Assembly: GCA_005406025.1 (NCBI GenBank)
Contig: BGZK01001250.1
Span: forward strand, 118,331 to 182,330
Length of the DNA stretch: 64,000 nucleotides
Reading direction: 5' to 3'
Origin: Eumeta japonica
Lineage: Eukaryota > Arthropoda > Insecta > Lepidoptera > Psychidae
Part shown: piece after piece, positions 46,645 through 58,609 of the stretch
Layout: each line of letters starts with the position of its first letter
Numbering within the stretch: position 1 is the stretch's first letter
Notes under the pieces: generated by a model
Seen by the model: only the letters and a program-made list of their open reading frames with translations
Told to the model about the DNA's origin: nothing
The model's database searches: none
Position numbers and translations under genes: made by a program

Positions 46645-46838
46645 TAAAGCTCCATCCTTGATCTCCACTTAAATGACATTTAACAAAAATCTTTTAAATA
46701 AAATTTGCATTCCATGTCTTTCTTTTAATGGTTGTTCGGGTTAATACCCGTTAAAAGGAAGATATGAAACGCAAATTTTATTTTTAAAGTGACTTTTCGT
46801 TAAATGTCAGCTTAAAAGGAGACGGTGGAAGAGACGCT
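46645..46838. repeat. Foldback element (MITE-like) after GPCR-1
   Basis: Imperfect arms of about 80 bases: TGACATTTAACAAAAATC, AAATAAAATTTGCATTCCAT and CTTCTTTTAATGG-like on the left against CGTTAAAAGGAAGATATG, AACGCAAATTTTATTTTTAA and TTCGTTAAATGTC on the right, loop near 46735-46748. Left arm supplies the AATAAA nearest the GPCR-1 stop. Confidence 0.7.
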
Positions 46839-46839
46839 A

Positions 46840-47900
46840 AATGATTTCATTATGCAAACACTTTAATCTAGCAATTCCGTATATTTTCATAATTTTATAG
46901 GTACTTATTCCGGAAACGGTTTTGACGATTTTGATGAAAATTAATATTCCATAATGTTTTGCTTTCAACTTAACTTAATTTAAGTGTCTTTTCTACAAAA
47001 AAAAAATCTGATCTTTACTTTAAAACACTACCACGTAGAAATGTGAAGTAATTGCTTTGTTGGTATACCACTAAATGTAGTATCGAGATATCAGTAAGCT
47101 TAACTAAGAGACTCAACAACAGATGGCAGTACATGTCATAAATTAGACAGATGACACTTTGTAACATTATTAACTTAAGATCAGGGAGCAGATAAATTTT
47201 ACATGTTGTGTAAATATATTATGTATATTTATCGTTGGAAATGAGCATAAGTATATTTTCCCATAGGAAGTTATCTATATATGTCCATGCCAAACTCGAA
47301 ATAAACCGAGCAAAGCTCTGTTTTTCAGGTAATATATGTTCATGTTGTATTGTTCTTATATCAAAACAACAATTTAATAAAATCGTTATGTATTTTGTAC
47401 CCTGCTTTCGATAACGATCATTAATTACGAGACTTCTAGCAGATACAGCCCAAGGGTTCACTACTTACATCTACGGTACCTTATTTCGATCTAGGCAATT
47501 TTTTTATAAAAGTGTGACCATTCCAAGTAGCACAACTTCTTGATATTACATAAATGTCTTGAATTATACTGGCTATATGAGTTTCTCATCAAACATTAAA
47601 TTACTAGATGCTCTGTAAAATAAAGCGTTAATCCATTTCTCAAGTGTTTATTCAGAAAGGATAAATTTAATTTGGAGTTTATTTTACGTTCTGATATGAC
47701 ATTTTTATAGAGTCATGACATGAGAATCCATGAACGTTAAAACTATGACACTTAGTATATAAGGTCCACACAGGCTTCTTTTCTTATCAGGCCGTACAGA
47801 TTCCAGTTCTATGCGGCTAAGTGGGGCGGTATGTTGAAATATTACAAATTCTACGGAAAACCCGTACGGAACCCTGATAAGGCACCCATATTTTCCCTTA
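46840..47900. other. No gene seen
   Basis: AT-rich; a worn TACGGAACCCTGATAAGG motif near 47865 may be another end of the CCGGCCAAGTGC-type repeat. Confidence 0.35.
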
Positions 47901-47922
47901 TGGATCTCCCATATGACAGCAA

Positions 47923-47960
47923 CATAATTCTCTGGATATTATGATATCCAGAGAATTATG
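47923..47960. repeat. Perfect hairpin
   Basis: CATAATTCTCTGGATAT and its exact reverse complement, separated by TATG. Confidence 0.85.
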
Positions 47961-48174
47961 TTTTTTATCATAATAAGAAACTTTGAACAATATCCTTGTG
48001 TAAAATATATTTATAGCAGTTGGCTGTCATGACAAAGAGTTAGCATAAAAGTAATGAATATGAATTTGCCTTTCTTTTATATCATACCTACGATAAAATT
48101 GTAAACTATTAGTATCCTTATACCGAAATAAAGACTCAAAAAAATAGTAGTGCAGTACTTAAAAAAAAAAAACT

Positions 48175-49060
48175 GTAAATCTATTGACATTGCTGGTCAT
48201 CACTACAACTTTTCATTTTGTTATTATGTGTTTTCGAGCTCCGCAAGTTGAAAATATAGTAGTCTTAAAGCTCAGGTACCTATCTTTAAGATTTTTCAGC
48301 TTCAGTAATCGAAATGCAGTTGGCTTTGTAAGCATTCTTGAAATTTTTTGTTACTTTTGAACTCAAAGTTTTCCAAAACTTACTTAATGATAAATTGTTG
48401 TGTTTGAACTCAAAGATCGATTTTTGTGTTTTTCAAGCTTTCCGAGCTCAAAAATAAAATCTTAATATTTTTTCAGCTCTTCGAGTTGAAACACCTATGC
48501 TTATTTAAAAAAACCACAATTTTTAAAATTTTTAAACTATATCTATCAAATGCGTTGTTCAATTTTAATCTGTTCTGCGGCTTTTAATGTAGTTTTATAA
48601 TCAAGGAAAGATGGCCGATACTCAACAACAATCCAACTATAACTTAAATTAATTAATTTGTAAAAAAAATACTTTGCGAATTTTTCAATATCTCTCTAAC
48701 GAACCATCCGATTTTGATGTAGTTTGCAACTCTCGACGTTGTTTTCTATAATAACGAGTTAGATTTTTAGCATTTGTCGGTAGATTAGTGCAAGAAGTAA
48801 ATAAAAAAAAAACACTTTTTTAAAAATGTTGCTGAAACGATATCTGTTTTATATAAATCGACCCAGTTTTATATAATTTATGGAAATCAATGCATTCTTT
48901 TGGCAAAAAACATTTTTTTTATTTAATATCTGAGATTTTCTAAAATCTACTTCACGATCTCAATACAAATTTTCAGGAAATGTAAGTCGAGTAGACTTCT
49001 TTTGAATGTTAGAAATTGCGTTTCAATCCAACCGATCGAAAACTCTTCTGTTCAAAAGTT
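48175..49060. repeat. Unassigned long noncoding repeat, copy 3
   Basis: TTTTCGAGCTCCGCAAGTTG, TTCCGAGCTCAAAAATAAAA, then ATATCTCTCTAACGAACCAT, CCGATTTTGATGTAGTTTGC and a TTTGTCGGTAGATTAGTG segment, the last two shared closely with copy 1 (21900-21990). Ends next to the perfect palindrome at 49067. Confidence 0.6.
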
Positions 49061-49066
49061 ATGAAA

Positions 49067-49120
49067 GGTTTCGCACACAACGCACACGCACGTGCATGCG
49101 TGTGCGTTGTGTGCGAAACC
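49067..49120. repeat. Perfect 24-bp-arm palindrome
   Basis: Arms begin GGTTTCGCACACAACGCACA and are exact reverse complements; 6-base spacer CGTGCA. Confidence 0.9.
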
Positions 49121-49180
49121 GTTTTCCGAGTAATGTCTGTATATATGGGTATAGATACAGATATCACTCGGGAAATGATC
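49121..49180. repeat. Second hairpin adjoining the palindrome
   Basis: TTTCCGAGTAATGTCTGTAT faces ATACAGATATCACTCGGGAA with a few mismatches. Confidence 0.65.
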
Positions 49181-49664
49181 GAAATAGATTCCTAGAACCC
49201 TAAAACGTTAACGACATCGGATGAAACTTTATTTTCAAATATCGAGATGAAAACTTTCCAGTTATATGAAATTTTTTCAATAATCATAGTGTTATGTTAA
49301 AAATAAAGGTAAAAAAATGTAAGTTAGCAACTAATTTTTATTGAAATTGAAACTGCTTTTCGAGTGGCTTTTAAATCTGAATGGAAATAATCGCAACGGC
49401 ACTACGTCAGAAAATTTGTTCAAACAGAGAGTATTTAATTTAAATTGATGGAACTTCTTTTGAAAGTTGTGGCTTCGATTTTTAAATTTGAAATGACATC
49501 GGTTTCGTTTTGTTTAATGATTTATTCGTTATACAAAATAAACCATAAACTTAAAAAATAGATGCAGAGCAAAATCTCTATGATGACTTTCAATATGAAT
49601 AAACACAAGCACGATCAACACATTGGACCTGATTTTACACAATAAAGTTTTTACAATTTATTTA

Positions 49665-52600
49665 TCATAAACATATTCTTTCTTCGCCTCGATTGTTGTA
49701 GCTCGAGCATACTCTTCGTTTTTTTCGTATTTTTCTCGACCACATCCTCTGGAAAAATACAAACAATTGCTTGAAACTGGACTCAGACTAATACTAAAAA
49801 ATAAAACAGGGACAAGTGTGAATAAGATTTTTGCCTTGAGGATTCTGTGAATAAGATTACATCTCAAGAACATTTTTATGCTTTCAAAATTTTTTGGATA
49901 GTCATTACAAAAAGTTAAAAAATATTTTGTCATATATCAATCAGTCTTCAACACAGTTTATATTCCGATTTCAAATGTTAGTTAGTAATTTTTTTTTTTT
50001 GATAGAACACAAATTAACTATTTGCAGAATTTTCGCTTCATTAGTATGGTGAAACCTTGTTTATTGCTAAATTTTATGGTTTTAGATTAATAGGAAATAA
50101 CCGATAAGTTTTGATTAATTTATTTTTTTCGAAATATTTGGCAAAAATGCCCATATTTTCTTTGTGTTAGAAACTTGATTTTTTATCGTTTCAAGAGATC
50201 GAAAAAATAAATATTTGATATTAATTTCAAGTTGAAAGTTGATACCTCCACGCATTGCTAAAAGAAAAAAGATCGACAGGTAGAAACACAGACAGACAAC
50301 GAAGTGATCACATAAGAGTACCTTTGGAGGTGCAGAACCTTAAAAAAATAAACGAATAAGTAGTTCAACCAACCTTTAAGGCTTCTCGGAATTTCGTTGA
50401 CATTAAACTAAAAAGTATAGGGTTGACAGCCGTGCCTATCCAACCGTTGACCGTTGTAGCGTTGTACAAGATAATCCAGTACTGAAAACATGCGTCAAGT
50501 CAAATATTTAAGTGGATGATAAGGCAATATTAACTCGGTTTTTTGACTGTTTGGTGCAAATTATGCGATAGTAGACTTTAATCTAACTTCTCTACAAGGT
50601 GGAGACTTGAAATTCGACTGTAGTTCAGAATGATAATACAATATTTTTCACTTTCTTCTCTGTCTGTTAGGTATTAATTTTGCTATATGTTTTATTTTCA
50701 ATAATTAAAAGTTTAAGAGAGGAATAAAAAAAGAAAATAAATTGAAAAATAAAAAAAAAAGTTATAAAATACCACCTTTTTAAAGAAGTCTTAAAAGCTT
50801 TATAACAATTTCTACTATGCAAATAGGATTCATAATATCGTGTAATGCCAAGAATTTGTGATAGTAATACTAATTTCAGTGCTTGTATGATTTTAAACAT
50901 AAAACGTGGTGTAGTTACGACAGATAATTTATGAAGGAGTTTGAGCAGCAGTGTTGTTGAGAAAACTTATAGTTCACATTATTGGTAGTGTATGCAATGT
51001 AACAACATTATTCTATTCATGAATCAATAATTTACTGCATGCTTCCTATATTTTTTTCTATTAAAAATCCTATGATTATTTTTATGATTAGTAATAATTT
51101 ACATATACAAATTCGCAGAACGATTATACGAGATAAAAAATCTATAAAGGACTAGCAGAAATTATTTTACAACTTTTAGTCTATTTTGGAAAGGTAGTAT
51201 ATTATATATTTTGTATATTTAGATATAAATATATTTTAAACCCATTTTTCTAGCCATTAAAAATTATATTCATAAAAATACTAACATTTTTAAGGTTTGT
51301 AAGCTGTTTTGTATTCAGAGCGAAGATCAGCAGACGTACGATGCAAAACGGTATCCAACACATGAAGAATGACAGTGTAATTGCGACTAAAATCAATCAC
51401 ATATTTAGAATTTGTTACTCATTACGAAACATATAAAAAAAATAGAAATTACAATAGAAATCACGATAGCAACACTAAAATTTTTTGTATGGTCCAAATT
51501 TACAAAAACATGTTTAGGGGTAGATACTATTACTAGGAAATAGACATGAGTTGTCTTGATCACAGACAGTTTACCATATGGTACAGATCTTCACATTGCT
51601 TCACTTTTTCAATTCATACTCTTCATACAAACACGTTGGTTAAGGGTGCTGGAAATTTGGCCTTTCTTTAATATGCCACCAATTTGGTCTTCATAAAATT
51701 TTATAGGGCGATGTTCCGTCCCTCGGATAGCGACCCTTGTTGATACATACCCTCTATAAAATGTTTTCATTACTTTACTTTTATTCACCCTTTCTAGATG
51801 GATAAACCACCGCAACATACCTTTCATTATACTTTCAAACCACACCTTCCTCTAACGTCACTGTTCCTATATGTATCTTTAAAATACACTTCACAGGTAC
51901 TACTCGGGAATCGTATGTTCACTGCTTTAATTCTACTTTCATTTTCTTTCTGCCTTTTTTTTCTAACTTTTCCTACTGTATGTACTTGATTGTAGTCAAG
52001 AGCAAATTAGGCTACCCAGTGGTTTTTTTTTTATGACACACACTCAATCACTTTAAATCTAAGAAAATGATTCGATTAATAATTACTACTCTTGTAATTG
52101 ACTACTAAACTCTATTACAAATAACATTGAATAACGTATGAATTTGTAAGAAAAGGATACTCACCAATAAGTTTATTTACTTTATTTCTATTCCTGTGAG
52201 GATAATTGAAAGCATTGTTTCGAATCAAATTCCGATTTTCGTTCACCTTAGCCACCACCATACAATAAACAATAACAATGATCACAGCAGGTACTATGAA
52301 AGTCGACAACGCCAAAATCGCATTTACGGCACGTGCCGAAGCTGTCGGGATTATGAAACAGGTGTGCTAGCATTTGTTGTGACTATTAAATCGGCCGTTG
52401 GCATTTCAAGCAGAATCTCGAAAGTTGCTATTATCCACAGTAACACTATGATCTTCAAGACTCTTTTCCACGCGGGTTTCGAACTGACCAGTAGCGGGTA
52501 CCATATCGCTAAATAACGCTCTACAGCCAGGGCCGTCACCGTAAGTGTACTATTGTTCCAAAATAAGCCAACAGCGAAATATTGGACCTTACACATCAAC

Positions 52601-52902
52601 GAGGTCGCTGTATTGTACACGTTCCATTCGTAATATCTGTAGTAGAGTTCGACAAGTATAGAGAACGTGACGATCAAATCGGACACGGCCAAGTTGAAGA
52701 TGTAATAATTGGTGACGGTGCGCATACTCCTGTCGGAGCATATGACGGTGGTGGTCAAGGCATTCCCTATGACACTGGCGACGAAAATCACACTCAGGAC
52801 CGTTCCGACTAAAGTATCGCTTGCATGATTTGTTTTTCCGAGTTCATCCAAAAAACTTTGCCAGATCACACGTTCGTCTAGAGCTTGTTGCGTTTCGTTC
52901 AT
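49665..52902 (-). CDS. Class A peptide GPCR (GPCR-2), paralog of GPCR-1, frameshifted in exon 1
   Basis: Minus-strand paralog, tail-to-tail with GPCR-1. Exons: 52165-52902, 51286-51386, 50374-50481, 49665-49748 (stop TGA). Exons 2-4 have the same lengths as GPCR-1 (101, 108, 84). Landmarks: MNET start, TM1 GN, TM2 LAVSD, TM3 cysteine then ERY, CWIP in TM6, NPILF in TM7, basic tail. Exon 1 is 738 nt; phase 1 at its donor requires 736, and the frame in fact breaks at about 52361-52366 in extracellular loop 2, where AGCACACC has one AC more than the paralog alignment expects. The first frame stops after about 183 codons; the second resumes with the conserved loop Cys, TM5 and the KVNKLIG exon end. 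This is a 2-nt tandem insertion: a recent null allele, a pseudogene, or an assembly error. Everything else is intact, including splice sites (GTGAGT; GTTAGT; GTTGGT). AATAAA lies three bases after the stop (minus strand, 49657-49662). Confidence 0.82.
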
Positions 52903-52909
52903 GGTGTAT

Positions 52910-54470
52910 TAAGAACACCCTTTTCAAAACATTGTTTTTACTAATACATCGATCTCTTTTCGTTGTATTATCCCTCCACTAAAGATGAAAATGCCAAGAA
53001 AATTTAGTTCATCAACTATCCTAGTTGTATTAAATTTAATATGTAGAGTGGATCGTTCATTACTACAAGACCTTGTCAGACCCGTATTGCTTGCGTCAAT
53101 ATGTACACAGTTTAATTGATTAGATTTCTATTTAAACGATACTTGTTTGAAATGGCATACATTAGTGATATAGTCGTTTTTCAGAACAAATTATAACAAA
53201 ACTTATTTATCTTAAACCTGCTCACTCTCTATGTTTTCCGAGTTCGACACGTGTTACGTAATTTCATTAAACCTAGAGAAGACACATGGTAGTAATTCAA
53301 ATATAAAAATGTTGCACTGAATTTTTGGTCTGAAGGAGAGATAATAGATTTTAATATATTTTTATATGTATGCACTAAATTAAAAAAAAAAATAAAAGAA
53401 ATGAAAGAAACTTTTTCTTAACAATTTCCGCCACGTTTTGGATAAAACAAGTACAACAAATATATTAATTTTTTTAAAACTGCCTTATTAGTTCATTATT
53501 CACTTAACGTTTTAAACGCTAAGTTTGGTTATTGTTATTTTGTCTATCAGATTTAAAAATGGCTCAATTTAAACATTTAAACCTAAAAATTCACTGGTCA
53601 AACATAAGGTTAAATTATTTATCAGCCCTGACACTTCACATATCTTGACAACGACAGTCAAAAACTTGACACAGATGTAACTTGCACAATGTCTTAAAAA
53701 AGCTATGAACCGATTTTTTGTAACTAATCAATAACATAAACTTAAATTTCAATAATTGAAACACTCGCATCTCGCCTTGCTGTCTAAATTAAACTGGCAC
53801 AGGCGATTATCGCAGCGAACTGTAAGTCGTTGAAATCGATAATCCGCGTCATAAAAAAACTAAGCGATCGGTTTGTACACCAATCACGTCTCTTCGTAAG
53901 TGGACAAAGTATAAAAATGTTTTCAAATGCGTGCTGCGTTCGTTCGATAAGTGTTTACATTAAAATTTTAATTGAGCATTTACAAAGAAAATGCTTTAAA
54001 AATAATTGCGAAAATTCTTGTACTCAGATTTCCTCTTCACGAGCATGCATTTTACACAGATTCAAACGAACATAACACCAATTTACAAATATATTAAATT
54101 TATATTACAAAAAACAATACCCACAGAATCATACTTTGCTCGGCTTTTTTCGAATTTGCTTTACGACTTGATAACTTCTTATGGGAACAGTTACTCATGT
54201 TCATTTCTAACAAGACTATGTGAAAGCAAAATGAACATATAATATAACATGGCACTTCATTTACGTAGTGCCTATATCATATAGGGCCATTAAAGCAATG
54301 GCATAGCAACAATTTCATTGCGCCAAAATTCCAGAAATTGTTCCAAACTACAGCGATCTTTATACATATTTTTTAGTTTTTCCAGAAAGAATACCAGGTA
54401 TATATGAATAACTTTACTAAAATAAAATAAATCATCGCAATCGCTTAACCCGTTTTATAGTCGTCATGTA
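52910..54470. other. GPCR-2 upstream region, no gene seen
   Basis: AT-rich with only short, low-complexity ORFs; no TATA box or known repeat singled out. Confidence 0.4.
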
Positions 54471-54476
54471 TAAATA

Positions 54477-55713
54477 TTAGGTCGGAGAAAAAGCCTGTTC
54501 GTATTTTATAAGTAAAAAGTTGGAGTGAAATCCTTTTTAGTCGTATTGTTTGTATTTGGCTAGTTTTGATACCAATAAATAGACATTTTACAAAAATAAA
54601 CAAAAACTAAAAACGATTTCCCGCCATTGTTCTATTGTTATTCTGCCCACCAAAATGAGTGAATTTAACTCAGATATTCGATACATGTTGAAATGTTATT
54701 ACAAAAATTAAAAATGCGTCACAAGTCGTAAAAACATTTGTAACTATTATGGACATAATGCAGTGTCGGTTAAGAGTAACACAAAACTGGTTCAAGTATT
54801 GTCAGTACGGTAAATTTGATGTCAAAGATAAACGTTGCTCTAGTCGACCTGTTACGGATAAAATGGATACCATTTTGGAAAAAGTAGACCAAGATTGTCA
54901 TATTAGTTCCGACCACAAAACAGTTTTGACTCATTTAAAAAAGCTCGATACTTGGGTCCCACACGAGCTCACTGAAATAAATGTAATAAATCGTTGTATT
55001 CATTTGACATTATCTATTAAAACGTAATGAAAACGAACCGTTTTTCAAAAAGATTCATCACTGGAAAAATAATGGATCACCTACGACGATAACGTACGAA
55101 AAATATAATAGTAAAAAGGCAAGCAAGCTCCACAGACTATAGCGAAACCCGGATGAACGAGCAATAAGGTGATGCTGTGTATGGTGAGATTGGAAGGGCA
55201 TTTATTATGAGTTTTTACTGCCGGGCATAACAATCATTTCAGATTTAAACTGCCAATAGCTGATGAGATTCAAGCAAAGAGTAGAGAATAAACGGCCGGA
55301 ATCGATCAATGGAAACGGTGTAGGTTTTCACCATTATAACGTGAGGCAACACAAACATCCTTACCCACTCAGCATATGTTGAGAGAGTTTGGTCGGGAAG
55401 TGTTAATGCATCCACTATACACCTTCAAATTTTCACCGGTTTCGCTCTCTTCAGAACTTCTTAGGTTGAGTTAGGTTTACGTCAAGAGAGAACTATCACA
55501 ATTACTTTTCGCAATTTTTCTATCAAAAGTCTCTTATTTTATTTTTGAAATTTGTACAGAAAAGGAATTATGTACCAATACCTACAAAATGGCAACAAGT
55601 TCTTGAACAAAATATCATTTATATATTATATTATAATTACATGTAAGTAAAATATGATTAAAATTATCTTGAATTTTTATATGAAATACGAAAAAACTTC
55701 TTTAACAACCTAA
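54477..55713 (+). mobile_element. mariner (cecropia-like), near full length, inactive
   Basis: Bounded by terminal inverted repeats TTAGGTCGGAGAAAAAGCCT (left) and, on the right, the reverse complement of TTAGGTTGTTAAAGAAG, each flanked by a TA target duplication (54475-54476, 55714-55715). Coding remnants in order: MSEFNSDIRYMLK (54655), WFKYCQYGKFDVKD and ILEKVDQDCHIS, HKTVLTHLKK, LDTWVPHELTE (54749-55027), a worn first catalytic block with ITYDDN-like residues (55070), GKGIIxxEFLLPG-like and, near 55380, EFGREVLMHP. Frameshifts, stops and internal deletions make it dead. Confidence 0.85.
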
Positions 55714-55719
55714 TATATA

Positions 55720-56035
55720 TAAGAATTGCTCACTTTAATTAATTTGATATGTAAAGTTCTTTTCTTTATGTTTAGATTATTCCGTTCAATTACTCTAAAA
55801 AAACTACAAATACATTTATCATTTCACAATGTTATTTATATTCTATAACAGTTTTTGGATAATATACAACATTTTTACCAACGTAAACAACAGTAGCTCG
55901 CTTTCAACCAGTCGTTAGACTAAAAGGTATGAAATCCCGATGCACCGTAGAAGACATGATAATATGAAGGTATAAATGTCTTTGCAACCCGGATGGAGAG
56001 TGAAAGAATTGCAGTAGCCGACCTCTTCGATTGCA
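55720..56035. other. No gene seen
   Basis: AT-rich flank of the mariner. Confidence 0.4.
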
Positions 56036-56039
56036 ATTT

Positions 56040-56465
56040 ATATCTCGCTCTCAATTTCAATTTCTGTTTCGTTCTTCAAGCTCTAGTTGCCTTTTGATAC
56101 TCAAAGCGATACCGCTTTCTTTACTACTTCCGATTCTGGTCTCTATTCCAATCCTGTTCCTAATTTATGTTTTGTATATCTTGATCGAATGATCGTAATC
56201 TATAAAATTTTTACGATAACAGATCTATAAACTTTTTACTACTTTTTTCCCACGGCTTCATTCGTCTAAGCACAAAAAAAATCAACCGTTTTTGAGTTCG
56301 TATCGTTCTGAATTCAGTTTCACTTTTGGATGATGCCTCGATTCCTAGCTCGATTCCAAATATAATTTCACTTTCGGCCTTAATACCATTTCTGCTTTCA
56401 GTTACGAATTCTATCCAATTGCAGGTTCTTCCAATATCGATTTTGATTCCAATCCCAACGACACT
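56040..56465. repeat. Degenerate short-period repeat, inverted orientation
   Basis: Successive GATTCC, AATTTC, TCTGTTTC, GATTCTGG variants, the complement of the tract at 14200-14360. An 80-codon ORF (56326-56568) in it is low complexity. Confidence 0.5.
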
Positions 56466-56699
56466 TAATTTGATCGCGAATTTTTTGACGACCGTTATGA
56501 TATTTTCAAAAGAAATCGAGACGCTACCTCATGACATCAAATTAAAACGGACGCTGGAGGTACTATAATTGCGGTTCATAAAAATTACAAGGCCCTTAGG
56601 AACATTAAATGAGAATCACCATGTAAAAACTATGAATATCATTCAAAAACAAAAATTGAACTGACACACAATTGCGCTATATCTATTTCTTTTCCACCT

Positions 56700-58600
56700 G
56701 AAGGTGATTGCCTTAAAAAAAATTATGTACCAACATAATTCTAAATATGCAAAACTAGGTATCACATTCGTTCTAACTACGATGGTAAGCGATTTTCACC
56801 TAGGTTATACCACTGGGATAAGTGACTCCAATTCTTGTAGTTCGATTTTGTTTCCTTTACCAAGTAGAAAACATTTTAATAGACGCTGTGTCATTTAATG
56901 ATCTCTACCAGTGTAATCCTATTGTCAATATCAATCAACGTATTCTTGATCTAATCTTACTCAATAAACGGAATAGTATTACTAAGCTGACATCTATGAA
57001 ACATTGATAGAATCAGTAGATGCACAAAACACTCCTTTAGTTATTAATTTACTAGCAACTAATCAGAAATTATTAAAACCGCTGAGAACTCTCACACTAA
57101 ACTTTACGCTTATGACTATGAAACAATTAATAATGAGCTTAGTTTATTGGTCTGAGATTTGACCTGGAAGAATTCTTTATCACTATATACAATAAGCAGG
57201 TTTAAATTTTTCACTCCACGTTAATAATAATAACAATAATACGCAAATTCACAACCACTCGTTACCATCGTGACAATAAATATACTATATGCTACACCAG
57301 ATCGCCCATACAAACATTAAAAAAAGCGAAATGCAATATTAGGTTTAAAGAGTATAATAATTCTTTATATGAACTCACAAAGCGTTAAGAAAACGCTGTG
57401 TTTATTAAAGAATGCTATTCAGAGTTTAAAGAAAGAAAAATTTCACCAGCGAAAATGCCCAAATATTTTTGACAATTTATCAAAGGTAAAAAGGGCAAGT
57501 GTTTCTATCCCAAATGAAATGTCTATGGGGGAATTAATGATACTGATGAACAAGAAATTTACAATTTACTCTCTCGGTATTTTCAGATTGTGTACAGGAA
57601 CAGCAGTCCGAATAGAGCATTCAGCGATTTCGACACGTCTAACGTCAACATTAATGTTTCCTCGTTTGATGAATACTCGGAAGATGATATCTTAAGACAT
57701 CTATTAAATTTATATTGCAATAAAAGAGCTGGCCCTGATTTACTACCAATTAAAGTCTTTAAGAATTGCACTAAACAACTATATATGCTTTTTTCTTATG
57801 TATGTAATGTCTCTCCAAAAACTCGAATATTTGTAATGGAATGAAAATTTCTTACCTTAGTCCAGTACACAAAGACGGTGATCGAAATATTATTTTCAAA
57901 TACAGGTATATTTCAATTCTCTCAACTCTCGCTAATATATTAGAATCAGTTTTAAAATTTACTCTCATGTAAAAACCCGTATAAATTTAACCAATATGGC
58001 TTTCTCATTAAAAAATGTACCAAATCTAACCAAGTGTCCTATATCACTGACATATCTGACGTAGTGCAGATAAACAAGCTGAAGTGTATACAATATATAA
58101 GGATTTTCAAAATATGTTATTCTCGTAACTACGAACTCTTACAACTAAAGCATGAGCCCATGAGTACTCATTGGTCACTATGAGGTAATGTGAATCATAT
58201 TTATGAAATCGATCACAGCTAGTTAGACTAAATAGTTGTCAATCTGATGTCAAGACAATGCCTTCCGATGTTCCACAAAACTCCACCATACCTATATTTA
58301 TTAATGATCAAAATGCTCGTGCGATACAATCGATCGTTCAGCACCACAATAAATTTTTAGACATAAACAGGATTAATGATGGTGCATCAGAAATTACATA
58401 GTTCTTAACTTCGAGAACTGTTTTAACATTAAGTTCATTAGAAAACTACTCCCAACTAGTGGATTATTTTGTTCAAAACAATTCAATGAGTGAAGTCTCC
58501 AAAATGGGAGGCTTGGGAGTAATAATTGAAGCTCTCTTTCACATTGATGCAATTATTCAGAAAACTTCAAGAATGTCGGATTTTATCATATGTCAGATTA
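56700..58600 (+). mobile_element. Jockey-like non-LTR retrotransposon, degenerate
   Basis: Plus strand. 56780-56990: endonuclease remnant with a DFHLGY/W-D like GDFN box and NINQRILDLILLNK (ending like the LDL(V/I)L motif). 57369-57560: NAIQSLKKEKFHQRKCPNIFD, the linker with KSxxFWxYVxSKR in relatives. 57590-57840: SEDDILRHLLNLYCNKRAGPDLLPIKVFKNC, RT finger region. 57850-58130: worn SPVHKDGD, NRxISILSTLA and GFLIKKCTKSNQ, DxSDVVQxN. The catalytic FADD region is not recognisable and the end is near 58600. Confidence 0.75.
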
Positions 58601-58609
58601 AAATATTGA

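Noticed and set aside
49658..49933. Minus ORF of 91 codons
   Set aside because: Overlaps the GPCR-2 tail exon in another frame; splice site and paralog alignment favour the tail frame.
52196..52812. Plus-strand ORFs of 106 and 76 codons
   Set aside because: They are complements of GPCR-2 exon 1, which has clear receptor motifs on the minus strand.
56326..56568. 80-codon Ser/Ile/Pro-rich ORF
   Set aside because: Low-complexity reading of the degenerate short-period repeat.
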